Assembly: GCA_027257055.1 (NCBI GenBank)
Contig: JAPVLO010000880.1
Coordinates: forward strand, 62,001 to 126,000
Reading direction: 5' to 3'
DNA: 64,000 nt
DNA from: Cephalopachus bancanus
Taxonomy: Eukaryota; Chordata; Mammalia; Primates; Tarsiidae
Shown: positions 10,915-35,945 of the stretch, piece after piece
How the letters are laid out: each line of letters starts with the position of its first letter
Position numbering within the stretch: the stretch's first letter is position 1
The notes under the pieces: model-generated
Seen by the model: only the letters and a program-made list of their open reading frames with translations
The model's database searches: none
Told to the model about the DNA's origin: nothing
Made by a program: the position numbers and the translations under genes

Positions 10915-11395
10915 GCCATGTAGCATGCTTGTGCCAGGCATCATTCTAAGCTCTCCACACATATATTAACACATTTTTTTTTTTTTTTTGAGTTGGAGTC
11001 TCACTCTGTCGCCCAGACCGGAGTGCAGTGGCCGCTCCCGGCCACTGCAGCCTCGACCTGCTGGGCTCCGGAGATCCTTCCGCCTCAGCCTTCCAAGGAA
11101 CTGGAATTACAGGCATGCACTACCACGCCCGGCTGATGTTTTTTTTTTTTATTTATTGTAGAGATGAGGTCTTGCTGCCCAGGCGGGTCTCGAACCCACA
11201 GGCTCAGGCAATCCACTCACCTCAGCCTCCCAAAGGCGCGGGATTACAGGCTGAGCCACCGAGCCCGGCTATATTAACACATTTAATCCTTACAACAACC
11301 ACCCCAGAAACTGGTACTATTATTACTCCTTTTTTATAGTTGAGAAAATTGAGAAACTGAGAGGTTAAACTAGACCAAGCTCAAAGAACTAAGTA
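10915..11395 (+). repeat. MIR, split by an Alu
   Basis: TGTGCCAGGCATCATTCTAAG, then after the Alu TTAATCCTTACAACAACC and GAGAAACTGAGAGGTTAA. Confidence 0.65.
10977..11270 (-). mobile_element. Alu, young subfamily
   Basis: Target duplication ATATTAACACATTT at 10963-10976 and 11271-11284. Confidence 0.93.
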
Positions 11396-11439
11396 AAAAA
11401 ACCTCAGATGCAGTCAGCCAATGCTCTTGATAACACTGC

Positions 11440-12050
11440 CTTTTTTCTTTTTTGAGAGTTGGAGTCTGGCTCTGTCTCCCAGGATACAGTGCAGTGGCAC
11501 GATCACGGCTCACTGCAGCCTTGGCCTCTTGGGCTCAAGTGATCCTCCTGCTCCAGCTCCTGAGTGACTGGGACTACAGGTGCACACCACAACTGGCGAA
11601 TTTTTTTTTTTTTTTTTAGTTGGAGTCTCATTCTGTCGCCCAGACTGGAGTGCAGTGGCTGCTCCTGGCCACCGCAGCCTCAACCTGCTGGGCTCTGGCG
11701 ATCCATCCGCCTCAGTCTTCCAAGTAGCCGGAACTACAGGCGCGCGCTACTACGCCTGCCTAGTTTTTGATTTATTGTAGAGATGAGGTCTCGCCAAGTT
11801 GCCCGGGTGGGTCTCGAACCCGCAGGCTCAGGCAATCCTCTTGCCTCGGCCTCCCAAAGTGCTGGAATTACAGGCTGAGCCACCGAGCCCATCCTAACTG
11901 GCTAATTTTTAATATTTTATTATTTTTTGTAGAGACAAGGTCTTGGTATGTTGCCCAAGCTGGTCTCAAACTCCTGGGCTCAAGCGATTCTCCTACCTTG
12001 GCCTCCCAAAGTGCTGGGATTACAGGCATGAACTGCGATGCCTGTCCTCT
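11440..12050 (-). mobile_element. Old Alu split by a younger Alu
   Basis: Old copy 11440-11605 and 11896-12050; young copy about 11606-11895 with target duplication AACTGGCGAATTTTT / AACTGGCTAATTTTT. Confidence 0.9.
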
Positions 12051-12093
12051 TAACGTTTTAAAGTTTCATGTGTCTCTCTGAAAAATGGAACTA

Positions 12094-12387
12094 GGCTGGG
12101 CTAGGTGGCTCAGCCTGTAATCCCGGCATTTTGGGAGGCCGAGGTGAGTGGATTGCCTGAGCCCACGGGTTCCAGACCAGCCCAGGCAACTTGGCAAGAC
12201 CTTGTCTCTACAATAAATAAAAAACTAGCCGGGCATGGTAGCCCGTGCCTATAGTTCTGGCTACTTGGGAGACTGTGGCGGAAGGATCGCTAGTGCCCCG
12301 CAGGTTGACACTGGAGTGGCTATGAGTGTGCCACTGCATTCCAGCCTGGGCAACAGAGTGAGACTCCAACTCAAAAAAAAGAAAAAG
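12094..12387 (+). mobile_element. Alu
   Basis: Sense copy with the tRNA-like A box GGCTCAGCCTG; AAAAATGGAACTA on both sides. Confidence 0.92.
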
Positions 12388-12521
12388 AAAAATGGAACTA
12401 ATATCTGCCTCTTATAGTATATACCTGGCAGGTATTTCTGCCTGGCTGGTAGTTCTGCAATAAATTTTAGGGCAGTGAATGACTTACTCAACTGTTAAAT
12501 TCTGTTGAAACCCCATCATTT

Positions 12522-12813
12522 TTTTTTTTTTTTTTTGAGTTGGAGTCTCACTCTGTCACCCAGACTGGAGTGCAGTGGCTGCTCCCAGCCACCACAGCCT
12601 TGACTTGCTGGGCTCCGGCGATCCTTCCACCTCAACCTTCCAAGTAGCTGGAACTACAGGTGTGTGCTACCACGCCCGGCTAATTTTTTTATTTATTGTA
12701 GAGATGAGGTCTCACCAAGTTGCCCAGGTGGGTCTCGAACCCGTGGGCTCAGGCAATCCACTCACCACAGCCTCCCAAGGCGTGGGATTACAGGCTGAGC
12801 CACCGAGCCGGCT
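12522..12813 (-). mobile_element. Alu
   Basis: Target duplication GAAACCCCATCATTT at 12507-12521 and 12814-12828. Confidence 0.93.
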
Positions 12814-12969
12814 GAAACCCCATCATTTAAGTAGGTAAGTCAGACTTTGGATTTCCTTGTCCAGGAGTTTTGATACTGTAATGATACTTGTAAAGCTTTT
12901 GTCTTTTGTAATAACCTAAACCAGAAGAGAAAACTGAAGGCAGGGCAGGGGGGCTGAATTTAAACTTCC

Positions 12970-13254
12970 ATTTTTTTTTTTTTTGAATTGGTGTCTCACT
13001 CTGTCACCCAGGCTGGAATGCAGTGGCACACTCCTACAGTCTCGACCTTCTGGGCTCAGGAAATCCTTCCATCTCAACCTTCCAAGTAACTGGAACTACA
13101 GGCATGCACCACCATGCCTGGCTAATTTTTTGACTTATTGTAGGGACAAGGTCTCACCAAGTTGCCCAGGCTGGTCTTGAACCCCTGAGCTCAGGCAATC
13201 CTCTCATCTCTGCCTCCCAAAGTGGTGGGATTACAGGCTTGAGTCACCATGCCG
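12970..13254 (-). mobile_element. Alu, older
   Basis: Antisense dimer, diverged. Confidence 0.85.
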
Positions 13255-13302
13255 TCTCAAGAAATTTTATTTGATCTACACATCATCTTAAGAAAATTTC
13301 AC

Positions 13303-13572
13303 AGCCTGTAATCCCAGCACTATGGGAGGCTGAAGCAAGTGGACTGCTTTGAGCCTGAGGGTTCGAGACCAGCCTGGGCAACTTGACGAGACTTCATCTC
13401 TACTATAAAATAAAAAATTAGCCGGGTATAGTAGTACGTACCTGTAGTTCCAGCTGTTTGGAAGGCTGAGGCGGAAGGATCGCCAGGGCCCAGCAGGTTG
13501 CTGCTGGGGTGGCCATGAATGTTCCACTGCCCTCCAGCATGGGTGTCGGAGACTCCAACTCAAAAAAAAAAG
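13303..13572 (+). mobile_element. 5'-truncated Alu
   Basis: Begins at CAGCCTGTAATCCCAGC; AAGAAAATTTCA on both sides. Confidence 0.88.
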
Positions 13573-13589
13573 AAAAAAGAAAATTTCAA

Positions 13590-13895
13590 AGGCCAGGCAC
13601 AGTGGCTCACACTTGAAATCCCAGCACCTTGGGAGGTGGAGGCAAGAGAATTGCCTGAGCCAGGGAGTTTGAGACCAGCCTTGGCAACTTGGTGAGACCT
13701 CATCTCTACAATAAATTAAAAAAAAAAATTGGCCAGGTGTGTTGGCTCACACCTGTAGTTATAGCTACTTAGAAGGCTGAGGCAGAAGGATCACTTGAGC
13801 CCAGGAGGTCGAGGCTGTGGTGGCTGTGAGCATACCACTGCACTTCAGCCTGTGTGAAAGTAAAACTCTGACTCAAAAAAAAAAAAAAGATAAAA
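13590..13895 (+). mobile_element. Alu, older
   Basis: Sense dimer beginning GGCCAGGCACAGTGGCTCAC, A-tail at 13876-13890. Confidence 0.88.
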
Positions 13896-14245
13896 GGAAA
13901 AAATGGAATTGACCCTGAAGTCTAGTAATAGAAGAGAGTGCCAGCAGAGGCCTGGGAAAAAAGCACCAGAAGATTTCAGTGTCTGCAAAGACTGGGCTGT
14001 GTGGAGCTGAGGGCATGCCATTATACAGGGAAGCCAGACGACTGAGGAAGAAGCAGACAGTCGGGACATTTCCATCCTTTGGGTCAAATTTGCAGAGGCT
14101 GCCTGTAAAGATACAGATCTAAAACAACACATTACACATCTGACTAAAAGCTGCTATAGCTTGGAAAGTCAATGGTTTAAGCATTCTTGACTTACTGTGG
14201 CAATTAAGTACCTTTTCCTCTGTTTTAACTTACAAATAAATCAGG

Positions 14246-14532
14246 GCCGAGTGTGGTGGCTCGTCTCTAATCCCAGCACTTTGGGAGGCCAAAGTGAGGG
14301 AATTGCCTGAGAACATGAGTTCAAGAACAGCCTGGGTACCTTGGCAAGACCTCATCTCTACAATAAATAAAAAAAAATAGCCAGGTGTGGTAGTGTGTGC
14401 CTGCAGTTCCAGCTATTTGGAAGGCTGAGATGGAAGGATCACATGAGCCCAGCAGGTTGACGCTGGAGTAGCCGTGAGTGTGCGTGTCACTGCACTCCAG
14501 TCTGGGCAATGGAGACTCCAAAAAAAAAAAGA
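14246..14532 (+). mobile_element. Alu
   Basis: Sense dimer; AATAAATCA on both sides. Confidence 0.9.
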
Positions 14533-14534
14533 AT

Positions 14535-15118
14535 AAATCACACCTCTTGTTATTTCATTTAGAATTGTTTGAAGGACGTTGAAAATATAGCTATAATGAA
14601 TCCACATCTCTTGAAGGCATCATATGTTCTGAGCAGGGCTCAGAAAAATGCAGGCATTCTGCTGATCTTCAGATTGTTAGACATGTTTCTTCAAAAATTG
14701 GTGGTAGTTTTTTTTCCCCTTTGTTTGGGTAGTTAATAACAAATTCTGGCTAATAAACAGCAAGAATATAGGCAAAACACTAGGTCAATCATTAAGTGCA
14801 ATTGTTTCTTCATAAATTATTTGTTGTAAAACCAACCCAATGATGAACAGTTCAGAAGTTAAATGATTTGTAGGCATTTGGGGCAGTTTTAAAAACACTC
14901 AAGTTCATAAAATGTTATGTTTACCTAATGTTATAAAATAATTTACATACATTTAAGTATCTAAAAGAATCTTTGTTCAGCAGACTATGAAAAGGAGTTA
15001 TCTGGAATAATTATAGTTAAAGTTATTGAGAATCAGAGATGATTGACTGAAACCTAATATGCCAGTAAGCCAATTTTACACTAAGTCTTCTACCTCCTAG
15101 TTCAGTTCACTGTCTGTT
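14535..15118. other. AT-rich intergenic stretch
   Basis: No gene or clear repeat seen; A+T-rich. Confidence 0.55.
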
Positions 15119-15401
15119 CTTTTTTTTTTTTTTTTTGAGTTGGAGTCTCACTCTGTTGCCCAGACTGGAGTGCAGTGGCAGCTCCCGACCACCACAGCTT
15201 CAACTTGCTGGGCTCCTTCTGCCTCAGCCTTCCGAGTAGCCGGGATTACAGGCATGTGCTACCATGCCCGGCTGATTTTTTGATTTATTGTAGAGATGAG
15301 GTCTCGCTGCCCAGGCGGGTCTCGAACCAACGGGCTCAGGCAATCCACTCACCTCAGCTTCCCAAAGGCGCGCGATTACAGGCTGAGCCACCAAGCCTGG
15401 C
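15119..15401 (-). mobile_element. Alu, young subfamily
   Basis: Antisense; CACTGTCTGTTCTT / CACTGTCTATTCTT on the two sides. Confidence 0.92.
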
Positions 15402-15516
15402 TCACTGTCTATTCTTTACAGTCTGTTCTGCTTCTTATGCAATCACTACTCCCCAACAACTATAAACAAAGTGGCATCACTATGGGTTTTCAGTCACTAA
15501 AATACTAGATAATTTC

Positions 15517-16402
15517 CTTTTTTTTTTTTTTGAATTGGAGTCTCACTCTGTCACCCAGACTGGAGTGCAGTGGCCGCTCCCGGCCACCGCAGCTTAGACC
15601 TGCTGGGCTCCGGCGATCCTTCTACCTCAGCCTTCCAAGTAGCTGGAACTATAAGTAGCTTCCACGCCTGGCTAATTTTTGATTTATTGTAGAGATGAGG
15701 TCTCGCCAAGTTGCCCAGGCAGGTCTCAAACCCGCGGGCTCAGGCAATCTACTCACCTGGGCCTCCCAAAGTGCTGGGATTACAGGCTGAGCCACCGAGC
15801 CTGGCCAATTTCCTTTTTTTTTTTGAGTCGGAGTCTCACTCTGTCGCTCAGACTGGAGTGCAGTGGCACGCTTCCTGGCCACCACAGCCTTGACCAGCTG
15901 GGCTCTGGCAATCCTTCCGCTTCAGCCTTCCAAGTAGCTGGAATTACGGGCACACGCTACCACACTGGCTAATTTTTGATTTATTGTAGAGATGAGGTCT
16001 TGCCAAGTTGCCCAGGTGGATCTCGAACCCACGGGCTCAGGCAATCCACTTACCTCGGCCTCCCAAAGCGCTGGGATTACAGGCTGAGCCACCGAGTCCG
16101 GCAATTTCTTTCTTTCTTTTTTTTTTTGAGTTGGAGTCTCACTCTGTTGCCCAGACTGGAGTGCAGTGGCCGCTCCCGGCCACCGCAGCCTCGACCTGCT
16201 GGGCTCCGGCGATCCTTCCGCCTCAGCCTTCCAAGTAGCTGAAACTACAGGCGCATGCTACCATGCCCGGCTAATTTTTTGATTTATTGTAGAGATGAGG
16301 TCTCGCCTGCCCAGGCGGGTCTCGAACCCGCGGGCTCAGGCAATCCACTCACCTCAGCCTCCCAAAGGCGCGGGATTACAGGCTGAGCCACTGAGCCCGG
16401 CT
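15517..16402 (-). mobile_element. Three Alus in tandem at one T-rich target
   Basis: Copies at about 15517-15805, 15815-16102 and 16113-16402, all antisense, each preceded by AATTTC(C/T)TT. Successive copies show long, long and -4 left-arm forms. Confidence 0.92.
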
Positions 16403-16731
16403 AAATCTGTATTTCTTATTAGATACAAACCTGAAAGGAGGCCCCCTAAGATAATTAGTATAAAAATATTCCCTCCTAAGTAGCCAGCAGCTTGGAGTTG
16501 TGACTGAAGGGGGAGTCCCAGTGGACTGCCTAGACTTTGAGAGCGGAAACTTGATTTTTGTCTGTTCACTGAAGGCAACTCAAACTTGGAAAATAACACA
16601 AAAGCTTTGAGATTCATCTTTTATTTACAAGTAAATGAAGCATATCCCCTGTAAACTCTAATTTGGGATAAGAACAATAGAAAGAAATAGTTTCTGGCTC
16701 CACAGTGACGTATGAAAGGAGTCCATGCCAC

Positions 16732-17019
16732 TTTTTTTTTTTTTTTGAGTTGGATTCTCACTCTGTCACCCAGACTGGAGTGCAGTGGCCACTCCTGGCC
16801 ACTGCAGCCTCCACCTGCTGGGCTCCAATGATCCTTCCGCCTCAGCCTTCTGAGTAGCCGGAATTACAGGCATGCGCTACCATGCCTGGCTGATTTTTTG
16901 GTTTATTGTAGAGATGAGGTCTCGCTGCCCAGGCGGGTCTCGAACCCGCGGGCTCAGGCAATCCACTCACCTCAGCCTCCCAAAGGCATGGGATTACAGG
17001 CTAAGCCACTGAGCCCGGT
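16732..17019 (-). mobile_element. Alu just beyond the LSM1 poly(A) site
   Basis: Antisense on the plus strand, i.e. same orientation as LSM1. GCCACT occurs on both sides. Confidence 0.9.
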
Positions 17020-17029
17020 TAGCCACTGT

Positions 17030-30471
<13,442 letters not shown>

Positions 30472-31014
30472 CTTGAACTGAAATAAAGCTGCAATGTACA
30501 GCGGCAGTGGGCCAGCGTGTTCCCAAGCCTCTTCTCTCTCACTGCAGCCGCCGCCTCGGCGGGACCGGGACAGCAACCCAGACCCGGACCAGCACTTCTG
30601 CCCCGGCTTTCAGCAGCCGGGGCCTGCCGGAAACTCCTCCATATTGCCCCACCCACTTCCGGTACCACGTGCCAGCCCTTGGGAAGAGGCGGGGCAGCTG
30701 TGCGGTTCGGGGGTATATTTTCCCTGTCCCTGACAAGTGGGGAAGAGGAGTCTAGCCTGAACAGATAGTGAGAAATGTATCTTCCCTTTTAAGGAACACG
30801 GTGCCTCCCCTCGCATGCCTGCTTCCGAGACCCCGGAGTCACAGATCTCAGTTCCTCAACTCTCGAGGCTCGGCGGCAGACGGGGCGGGACCGGGCCTGG
30901 AATTGGCTGCTACCGTCCGACCCCCTTCACTGCCGTCCAATCCGTATCGCCCGCAGGCGCCTGCGCAATGGGCCGGCCGTGGGGGGCGGGAAGCGCTTCG
31001 GGGCAGCGAAGCCC
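30472..31014. promoter_or_regulatory. Bidirectional LSM1/BAG4 promoter and CpG island
   Basis: Only 543 bases separate the two start codons. The stretch is GC- and CpG-rich, has no TATA box and contains no Alu, unlike its surroundings. Visible motifs are GCCGGAAA (ETS, around 30627), CTTCCGG (ETS, 30656-30662), an E-box CACGTG (30666-30671), CCAAT boxes at 30902-30906 (reverse) and 30937-30941, and an NRF1-like GCGCCTGCGC (30957-30966). This is typical of housekeeping divergent promoters. The open frames crossing it look like by-products of GC content. Confidence 0.82.
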
Positions 31015-31284
31015 ATGTCGGCCCTGAGGCGCTCGGGCTACGGCCCCAGTGACGGTCCGTCCTATGGCCGCTATTACGGGCCTGGGGGTGGAGATGTACC
31101 GGTGCACCCACCTCCCCCCTTGTATCCTCTTCGCCCTGAACCTCCCCAGCCTCCCATTTCCTGGCGGGTGCGTGGGGGCGGCCCGACTGAGACCACCTGG
31201 CCCGGAGAAGGCGGAGGAGGCGATGGCTACTACCCCTCTGGCGGCGCCTGGCCGGAGCCAGGTCGAGCTGGAGGAAGCCACCAG
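31015..31284 (+). CDS. BAG4: BAG4 coding exon 1 (BAG cochaperone 4, silencer of death domains)
   Basis: ATG at 31015 begins MSALRRSGYGPSDGPSYGRY and runs 90 codons to HQ before the donor CAG|GTAATC. This is the Gly/Pro/Tyr-rich, disordered N-terminus of BAG4 (SODD). BAG4 binds the Hsp70 ATPase domain through a C-terminal BAG domain and holds TNFR1 and DR3 death domains inactive in the absence of ligand. The upstream in-frame ATG at 30979 is not preferred because conservation begins at MSALRR. Differences from the human protein as remembered include T and P in the GGGPTETTWPGEG stretch. The BAG domain exons lie beyond 64000. Confidence 0.95.
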
Positions 31285-31784
31285 GTAATCTTTGCACCGT
31301 CTGTCCTAGGGGGCACGATAGAGGAGTCTGGGGGAGGTGAAGGCCGTTGGGGTTGATGCACCTCTAGGGTTCGCAGTGAATCGGGTTTCATATTTGTTTT
31401 CCTTATGGGGGGGTGAGGAGACAGAAACTGGGATCCTAGGTGAGGGGATTTGCTTGTGTTCTCTTTGCCCCTCCTTTTCTGCTTCGACCACAATAAATGT
31501 GTCTGTTGCCATTTAAAAAGAAAAAAAGATCCTGGCTGATTTACTAAGCTTAGAGGCAGGCAGCAAGACCTCTCTCCTGGGAGCTATGTCGGGCTGGAGT
31601 AACACGGCTCTCCGTGAGCTCTAGCAATTTATCCTGCGTGGCTGGCAGACCGGCTTCCCCAGGAGGGAAGTGGCTGCAGCCCCCGGCGTCGCTCAGCAAC
31701 CCCTCCCGCGGGAAGGGCCCGAATGAGGGGGAAGAGATCTGGGCATTTGGTCCTTTGCTCCTAATGCCATGCCTGGGATTGAAT

Positions 31785-31960
31785 CATGAGTAATCATGAG
31801 TAAAGCACCTTTATGTGGGTTGATTTATTTAATCTTCACGGCGACTGCAAGGGAAATGTCATTTCAGCACCCCTGTTTTCAAATGAGGAACAGGAGGCTG
31901 TAAGAGGTTAACTCATTTGCTTAATATTATTGAACCTGTAACAGGATTCTCTGTATTCCT
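31785..31960 (+). repeat. MIR
   Basis: TTTAATCTTCACGGCGACTG and AATGAGGAACAGGAGGCTGT follow the MIR core. Confidence 0.6.
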
Positions 31961-32069
31961 GCCAGACGTATACTTTTGTTAATGCAATATTCTTAGTAGG
32001 GTGTTTTCATTATATGGTGGTGGCACATTTCTCTTTTAGTTTAGGAATTATAACATCCTCATTTGTTGA

Positions 32070-32700
32070 GAATGTAATAACGAGATTCTCATACATTGCT
32101 GGTGAGAATGTAAAATGGTGTGGTGCTTTGGAAAATAGTTTGGTGGTTCCCCAAAATATTAATCATAGAGTTAGGTTATGACCCAGCAAGTCCACTCCTA
32201 GGTATATACCCAGGAAACTGAAAACATGTGTTCACATAAAACTTGTGCACACGTTCATAGCACTATTATTTATAATAGGCAAAAAGTAGAAATAACCCAG
32301 ATGTCTATCATCTGATGAATGGATAAACAAAATATGGTATATTCATACAATGGAATATTATTTGGCCTTAAAAGGAATTATTAAGTACTGATATGTGCAA
32401 CAGTACGAATGCATCATGCTATGTGAACAAAACATCACAAGGTCTGCATATGGAATGATTCCATTTATGTGAAATGTCCAGAGTAGACAAATCCATAGAG
32501 ATTGAAAGATTAGTGGTTGCCAGAGGTTGGGGGACTAGAGGTGTAGGGGGGAGTATGTGAGACTTCTTGTTGGGGTGATGAAATTCTAAAGTTAGTAGTG
32601 ATGGTTGCACAACTCTGAATATACTAAAAACTACTAAATTGTATATTTTAAAAGGGTGGGCTTTATGGTATGTTAATTTTATCTCAGTTGAAAAATTGTA
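32070..32700 (+). mobile_element. L1 fragment, ORF2 end and 3'UTR (older family)
   Basis: Typical L1 text: TTGCTGGTGAGAATGTAAAATGG, CACTCCTAGGTATATACCCA, a TGGAATATTATTTGGCC stretch, then the L1M-type 3'UTR (CCATAGAGATTGAAAG, GTGGTTGCCAGAGG). No long open frame. Confidence 0.82.
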
Positions 32701-33268
32701 TGAGAAAAAACATGTAGCAGTGAGAAGTTAATTATAACAAAAGATCCATATTTTCTCTGCCTAATCTGGAATAAGTAGGCCATGGGACTTTAATCTCACG
32801 GTAGAATGAAGAAATGCTTAGCCACATTAGACCAAAGATCAGTTGAAGGGGAAGATGAGAAGACCACTAAACTGATGACTTACTTCTCTTGGATTTGCTG
32901 TATTATCAAAGCAAAAGTGTTTTGGGGGTGTAAAGTTAGGAAGGGGTTGGATAGACTGGAGAAGTTAAGATTTTAGCATTGTGTAGGATTTGTCAGGTAT
33001 GGTTGGAGGAGCAGTGTACCCATAGGGTGGGTAATGTTGCTGGAGTAGTTGGAGCTGGAAATGTGTAATGGGCTTTTGTGTACATTTCAAGAGTTTCTAC
33101 TTTCAGGTTGATGATTTTGAGACTTTAAAACTATAGTGGTAATTTCTTATGTATCAATAGAGAACTAATACAAATATGCATGTGGTCACAGATGTTGCAG
33201 CTTTTTCCCCACATTTTTTTGCCTTTATTGGTTTTTGCATATGTTTTATATTTTAATTTAATTTAATT

Positions 33269-33555
33269 TTTTTTTTTGAGTTGGAGTCTCACTCTGTCGC
33301 CCAGACTGGAGTGCAGTGGCCGCTCCCGGCCACCGCAGCCTCAACATGCTGGGCTCCGGCGATCCTTCCGCCTCAGCCTTCCAAGTAGCTGGAACTACAG
33401 GCACGTGCTACCACGCCAGGCTAATTTTTGATTTACTGTAGAGATGAGTTCTTGCCAAGTTGCCCAGGTGAGTCTTGAATGCGCGGGCTCAGGCAATCCA
33501 CTCACCTCAGCCTCCCGAAGGCACAGGATTACAGGCTGAGCCACCGAGCCCGGCT
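33269..33555 (-). mobile_element. Alu
   Basis: Antisense full length; TGTTTTATATTTT on both sides. Confidence 0.92.
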
Positions 33556-33903
33556 TGTTTTATATTTTTATATTATCAAATCTATCAAACTAAAAACAAA
33601 AACAAAAGCAACATTATAGGAAACTCTTAAAATCTTGCTACTCAAATAGTGTGGTCCATGGACCAGAAACTTCAGTGTCATTTGTGACACTGATAGAAAT
33701 GCAGAATTTTTCCTCTTCCAGATTTACTGCTGCAATCTATTAAGATCTCCAGGTGATTCATATGCATATTAATATATGAGAAGCACTGCTCTATAGAATT
33801 GGAGATATTGAGATGATGTAGCACTGAACCACAGCAAACACTTGACTGTATTAACATATTTAAGTATGGCAGGGGAAAAATTGGAAATCTGCCGCTCCCC
33901 CTT

Positions 33904-34193
33904 CTTTTTTTTTTTTTTTGAGTTGGAGTCTCACTCTGTCGCCCAGACTGGAGTGCAATGGCCGCTCCCGGCCACCGCAGCCTCGACCTGCTGGGCTCCG
34001 GCGATCCTTCCACCTCAGTCTTCCGAGTAGCTGGAATTACAGGCATGCGCTACCACGCCCGGCTGATTTTTTGATTTATTGTAGAGATGAGGTCTCGCTG
34101 CCCAGGCGGGTCTCGAACCCGCGGGCTCAGGCAATCCACTCACCTCAGCCTCCCAAAGGCGCGGGATTACAGGCTGAGCCACCGAGCCTGGCT
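33904..34193 (-). mobile_element. Alu, young subfamily
   Basis: Antisense full length; CTCCCCCTTCTTTTTTT on both sides. Confidence 0.93.
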
Positions 34194-34370
34194 CCCCCTT
34201 CTTTTTTTAAAGAGTAAAACTTTTCTTACCTTGTTAGTTATACTTGTAGCACTGTATTGGATCCCTGAACTAGCAGCATCTGCATCACCAGGGAGCATGT
34301 TGGAAATGCTGTGTCTCAGGTCCTGCCCCAGATCTACTGAATCAGTGTCTTTTTTTTTTTAACCAAATGT

Positions 34371-34395
34371 AAATATATATATATATATATATTTA
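34371..34395. repeat. (TA)n microsatellite
   Basis: About ten TA repeats next to an Alu T-tract. Confidence 0.85.
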
Positions 34396-34684
34396 TTTTT
34401 TTTTTTTCCTTCGAGTTGGAGTCTCACTCTGTCCCCAGACTGGAGTGCAGTGGCCGCTCCCGGCCACCGCAGCCTCGACCTGCTGGGCTCTGGCGATCCT
34501 TCCGCCTCAGGCTTCCGAGTAGCCGGAATTACAGGCATGCGCTACCACGCCTGGCTGATATTTTGATTTATTGTAGAGATGAGGTCTCGCTGCCCAGGCG
34601 GGTCTCGAACCCGCGGGCTCAGGCAATCCACTCACCTCAGCCTCCCAAAGGCGCGGGATTACAGGCTGAGCCACCGAGCCTGGC
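34396..34684 (-). mobile_element. Alu, young subfamily
   Basis: Antisense full length, next to a (TA)n tract. Confidence 0.92.
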
Positions 34685-34881
34685 ATTTTTTTTTTTTTTT
34701 TTTTTTGAGTTAAAGTCTCACTCTGTTGCCCAGACTGGAGTGCAGGGGCCTCTCCCAGCCACCGCAGCCTCGACCTGCTGGGCTCTGGCGATCCTTCCGC
34801 CTTAGCCTTCTAAGTAGCTGGATCTACAGGCGCGTGCTACCACGCCTGGCTATGTTTTTGATTTATTGTAGAGATGAGGTC
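34685..34881 (-). mobile_element. Partial Alu joined to an L1
   Basis: T-tract, right arm and linker, ending at GAGATGAGGTCT where L1 3'UTR text begins. Confidence 0.88.
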
Positions 34882-35945
34882 TTACAATTCAGGGTTTGGT
34901 ATACAGATGTTCATTATGCAGGTACCCTTGTTGAAGAGGTGTGCCCTCCCTTCCCCAGGCATATTCCCACTACTGCCAATCCCGCTTCCCCATCCCCCTC
35001 CTGGCAGTTTCCTACAACTGCCAATCCTTTTCTCATAGTATTACGATAATTGTTCAAGGTCCGCTGATGAGTGACAACATGTGATACTCAGTTCTTTGTT
35101 CTGTGGTAGATCACTCAGTATTATAGACTCTAAGTCCATCCAGGTTGTTGTGAAGTTCATGATTTTGTTCTTTTTTATGGCTGCATAATAGTTCATTGTG
35201 TACATGTACCACATTTTTTTATCCAGTCCTCTTTTGATAGGCAGCACGGTTGGTTTCTTGTTCTTGCTACTATGAACAATGCTGTGATAAACATATGTGT
35301 GCAGGTATCTTTTTATAGAGTGATTTGAGTTCTTCTGGGTATATTCCCAGTAGAGAGATTGCGGGGTCGTATGGAAGGCTGATTTTTAAATCTTTTAGGA
35401 ATCGCCACACTGTCCTCCATAGAGGCTGTACTAATTTACACTCCCACCAATAGTGCATTTCACCGCATCCTCTCCAGCATCTGTTTTTTGGGTTATTGAT
35501 GATAGCCATCCTGACTGGAGTTAGGTGGTATCTCAGTGTAGTTTTAATTTGCATTCCTTTGATGACTAGTGAGGCTGAGCATCTTTTCATGTATCTGTTG
35601 GCTGCTTGTATGTCTTCTTTTGAGAACTGTCTATTCATATCTTTTGCCCACTTTGTAATGGGGCTGTTTGTTTTTTTCTTTTCAGCACATTTGAGTTCCT
35701 TGTAGATCCTAGATATTAGGTCTTTGTCAGACATACAGTTGGCAAATATTTTTTCCCAGTCTGTTGGCTGTCTCCTTGCTCTCTTGATGGTTTCTTTGAC
35801 TTTGCAGAAGCTTGACAGCTTGATGAGGTCCCACTTGTCTATCTTGTCTCTTATGGCCTGGGCACTTGGAATTTTGATCAGAAACTGGTTGCCAGTTCCA
35901 ATATCCATAAGAGTGTCTCCTGTGAAAGACATTTTCAAAGATAGA
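34882..35945 (-). mobile_element. 5'-truncated L1, ORF2 C-terminus and 3'UTR
   Basis: Minus-strand frame 35938-35270 is open for 222 codons and matches the LINE-1 ORF2 C-terminus (blocks such as [57 protein letters not shown]). The last part continues in another frame at 35247-35041 (KKMWYMYTMNYYAAIKK). The long open stretch suggests a fairly young copy. There is no A-tail at its 3' side; it abuts a partial Alu at 34881. Confidence 0.9.

Noticed and set aside
15517..16402. Regularly spaced repeats resembling a CRISPR-like array
   Set aside because: They are tandem Alu insertions of about 290 bases in a primate genome.
30979..31014. Upstream in-frame ATG giving MGGGKRFGAAKP before the BAG4 start
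   Set aside because: The conserved BAG4 protein begins MSALRR at 31015; the extension is 5'UTR.
30848..31297. 149- and 123-codon minus-strand frames opposite BAG4 exon 1
   Set aside because: Antisense shadow of a GC-rich exon, with no matching protein features.
35270..35938. 222-codon minus frame as a host gene
   Set aside because: It is the L1 ORF2 C-terminus, 5' truncated and frameshifted before its natural end.
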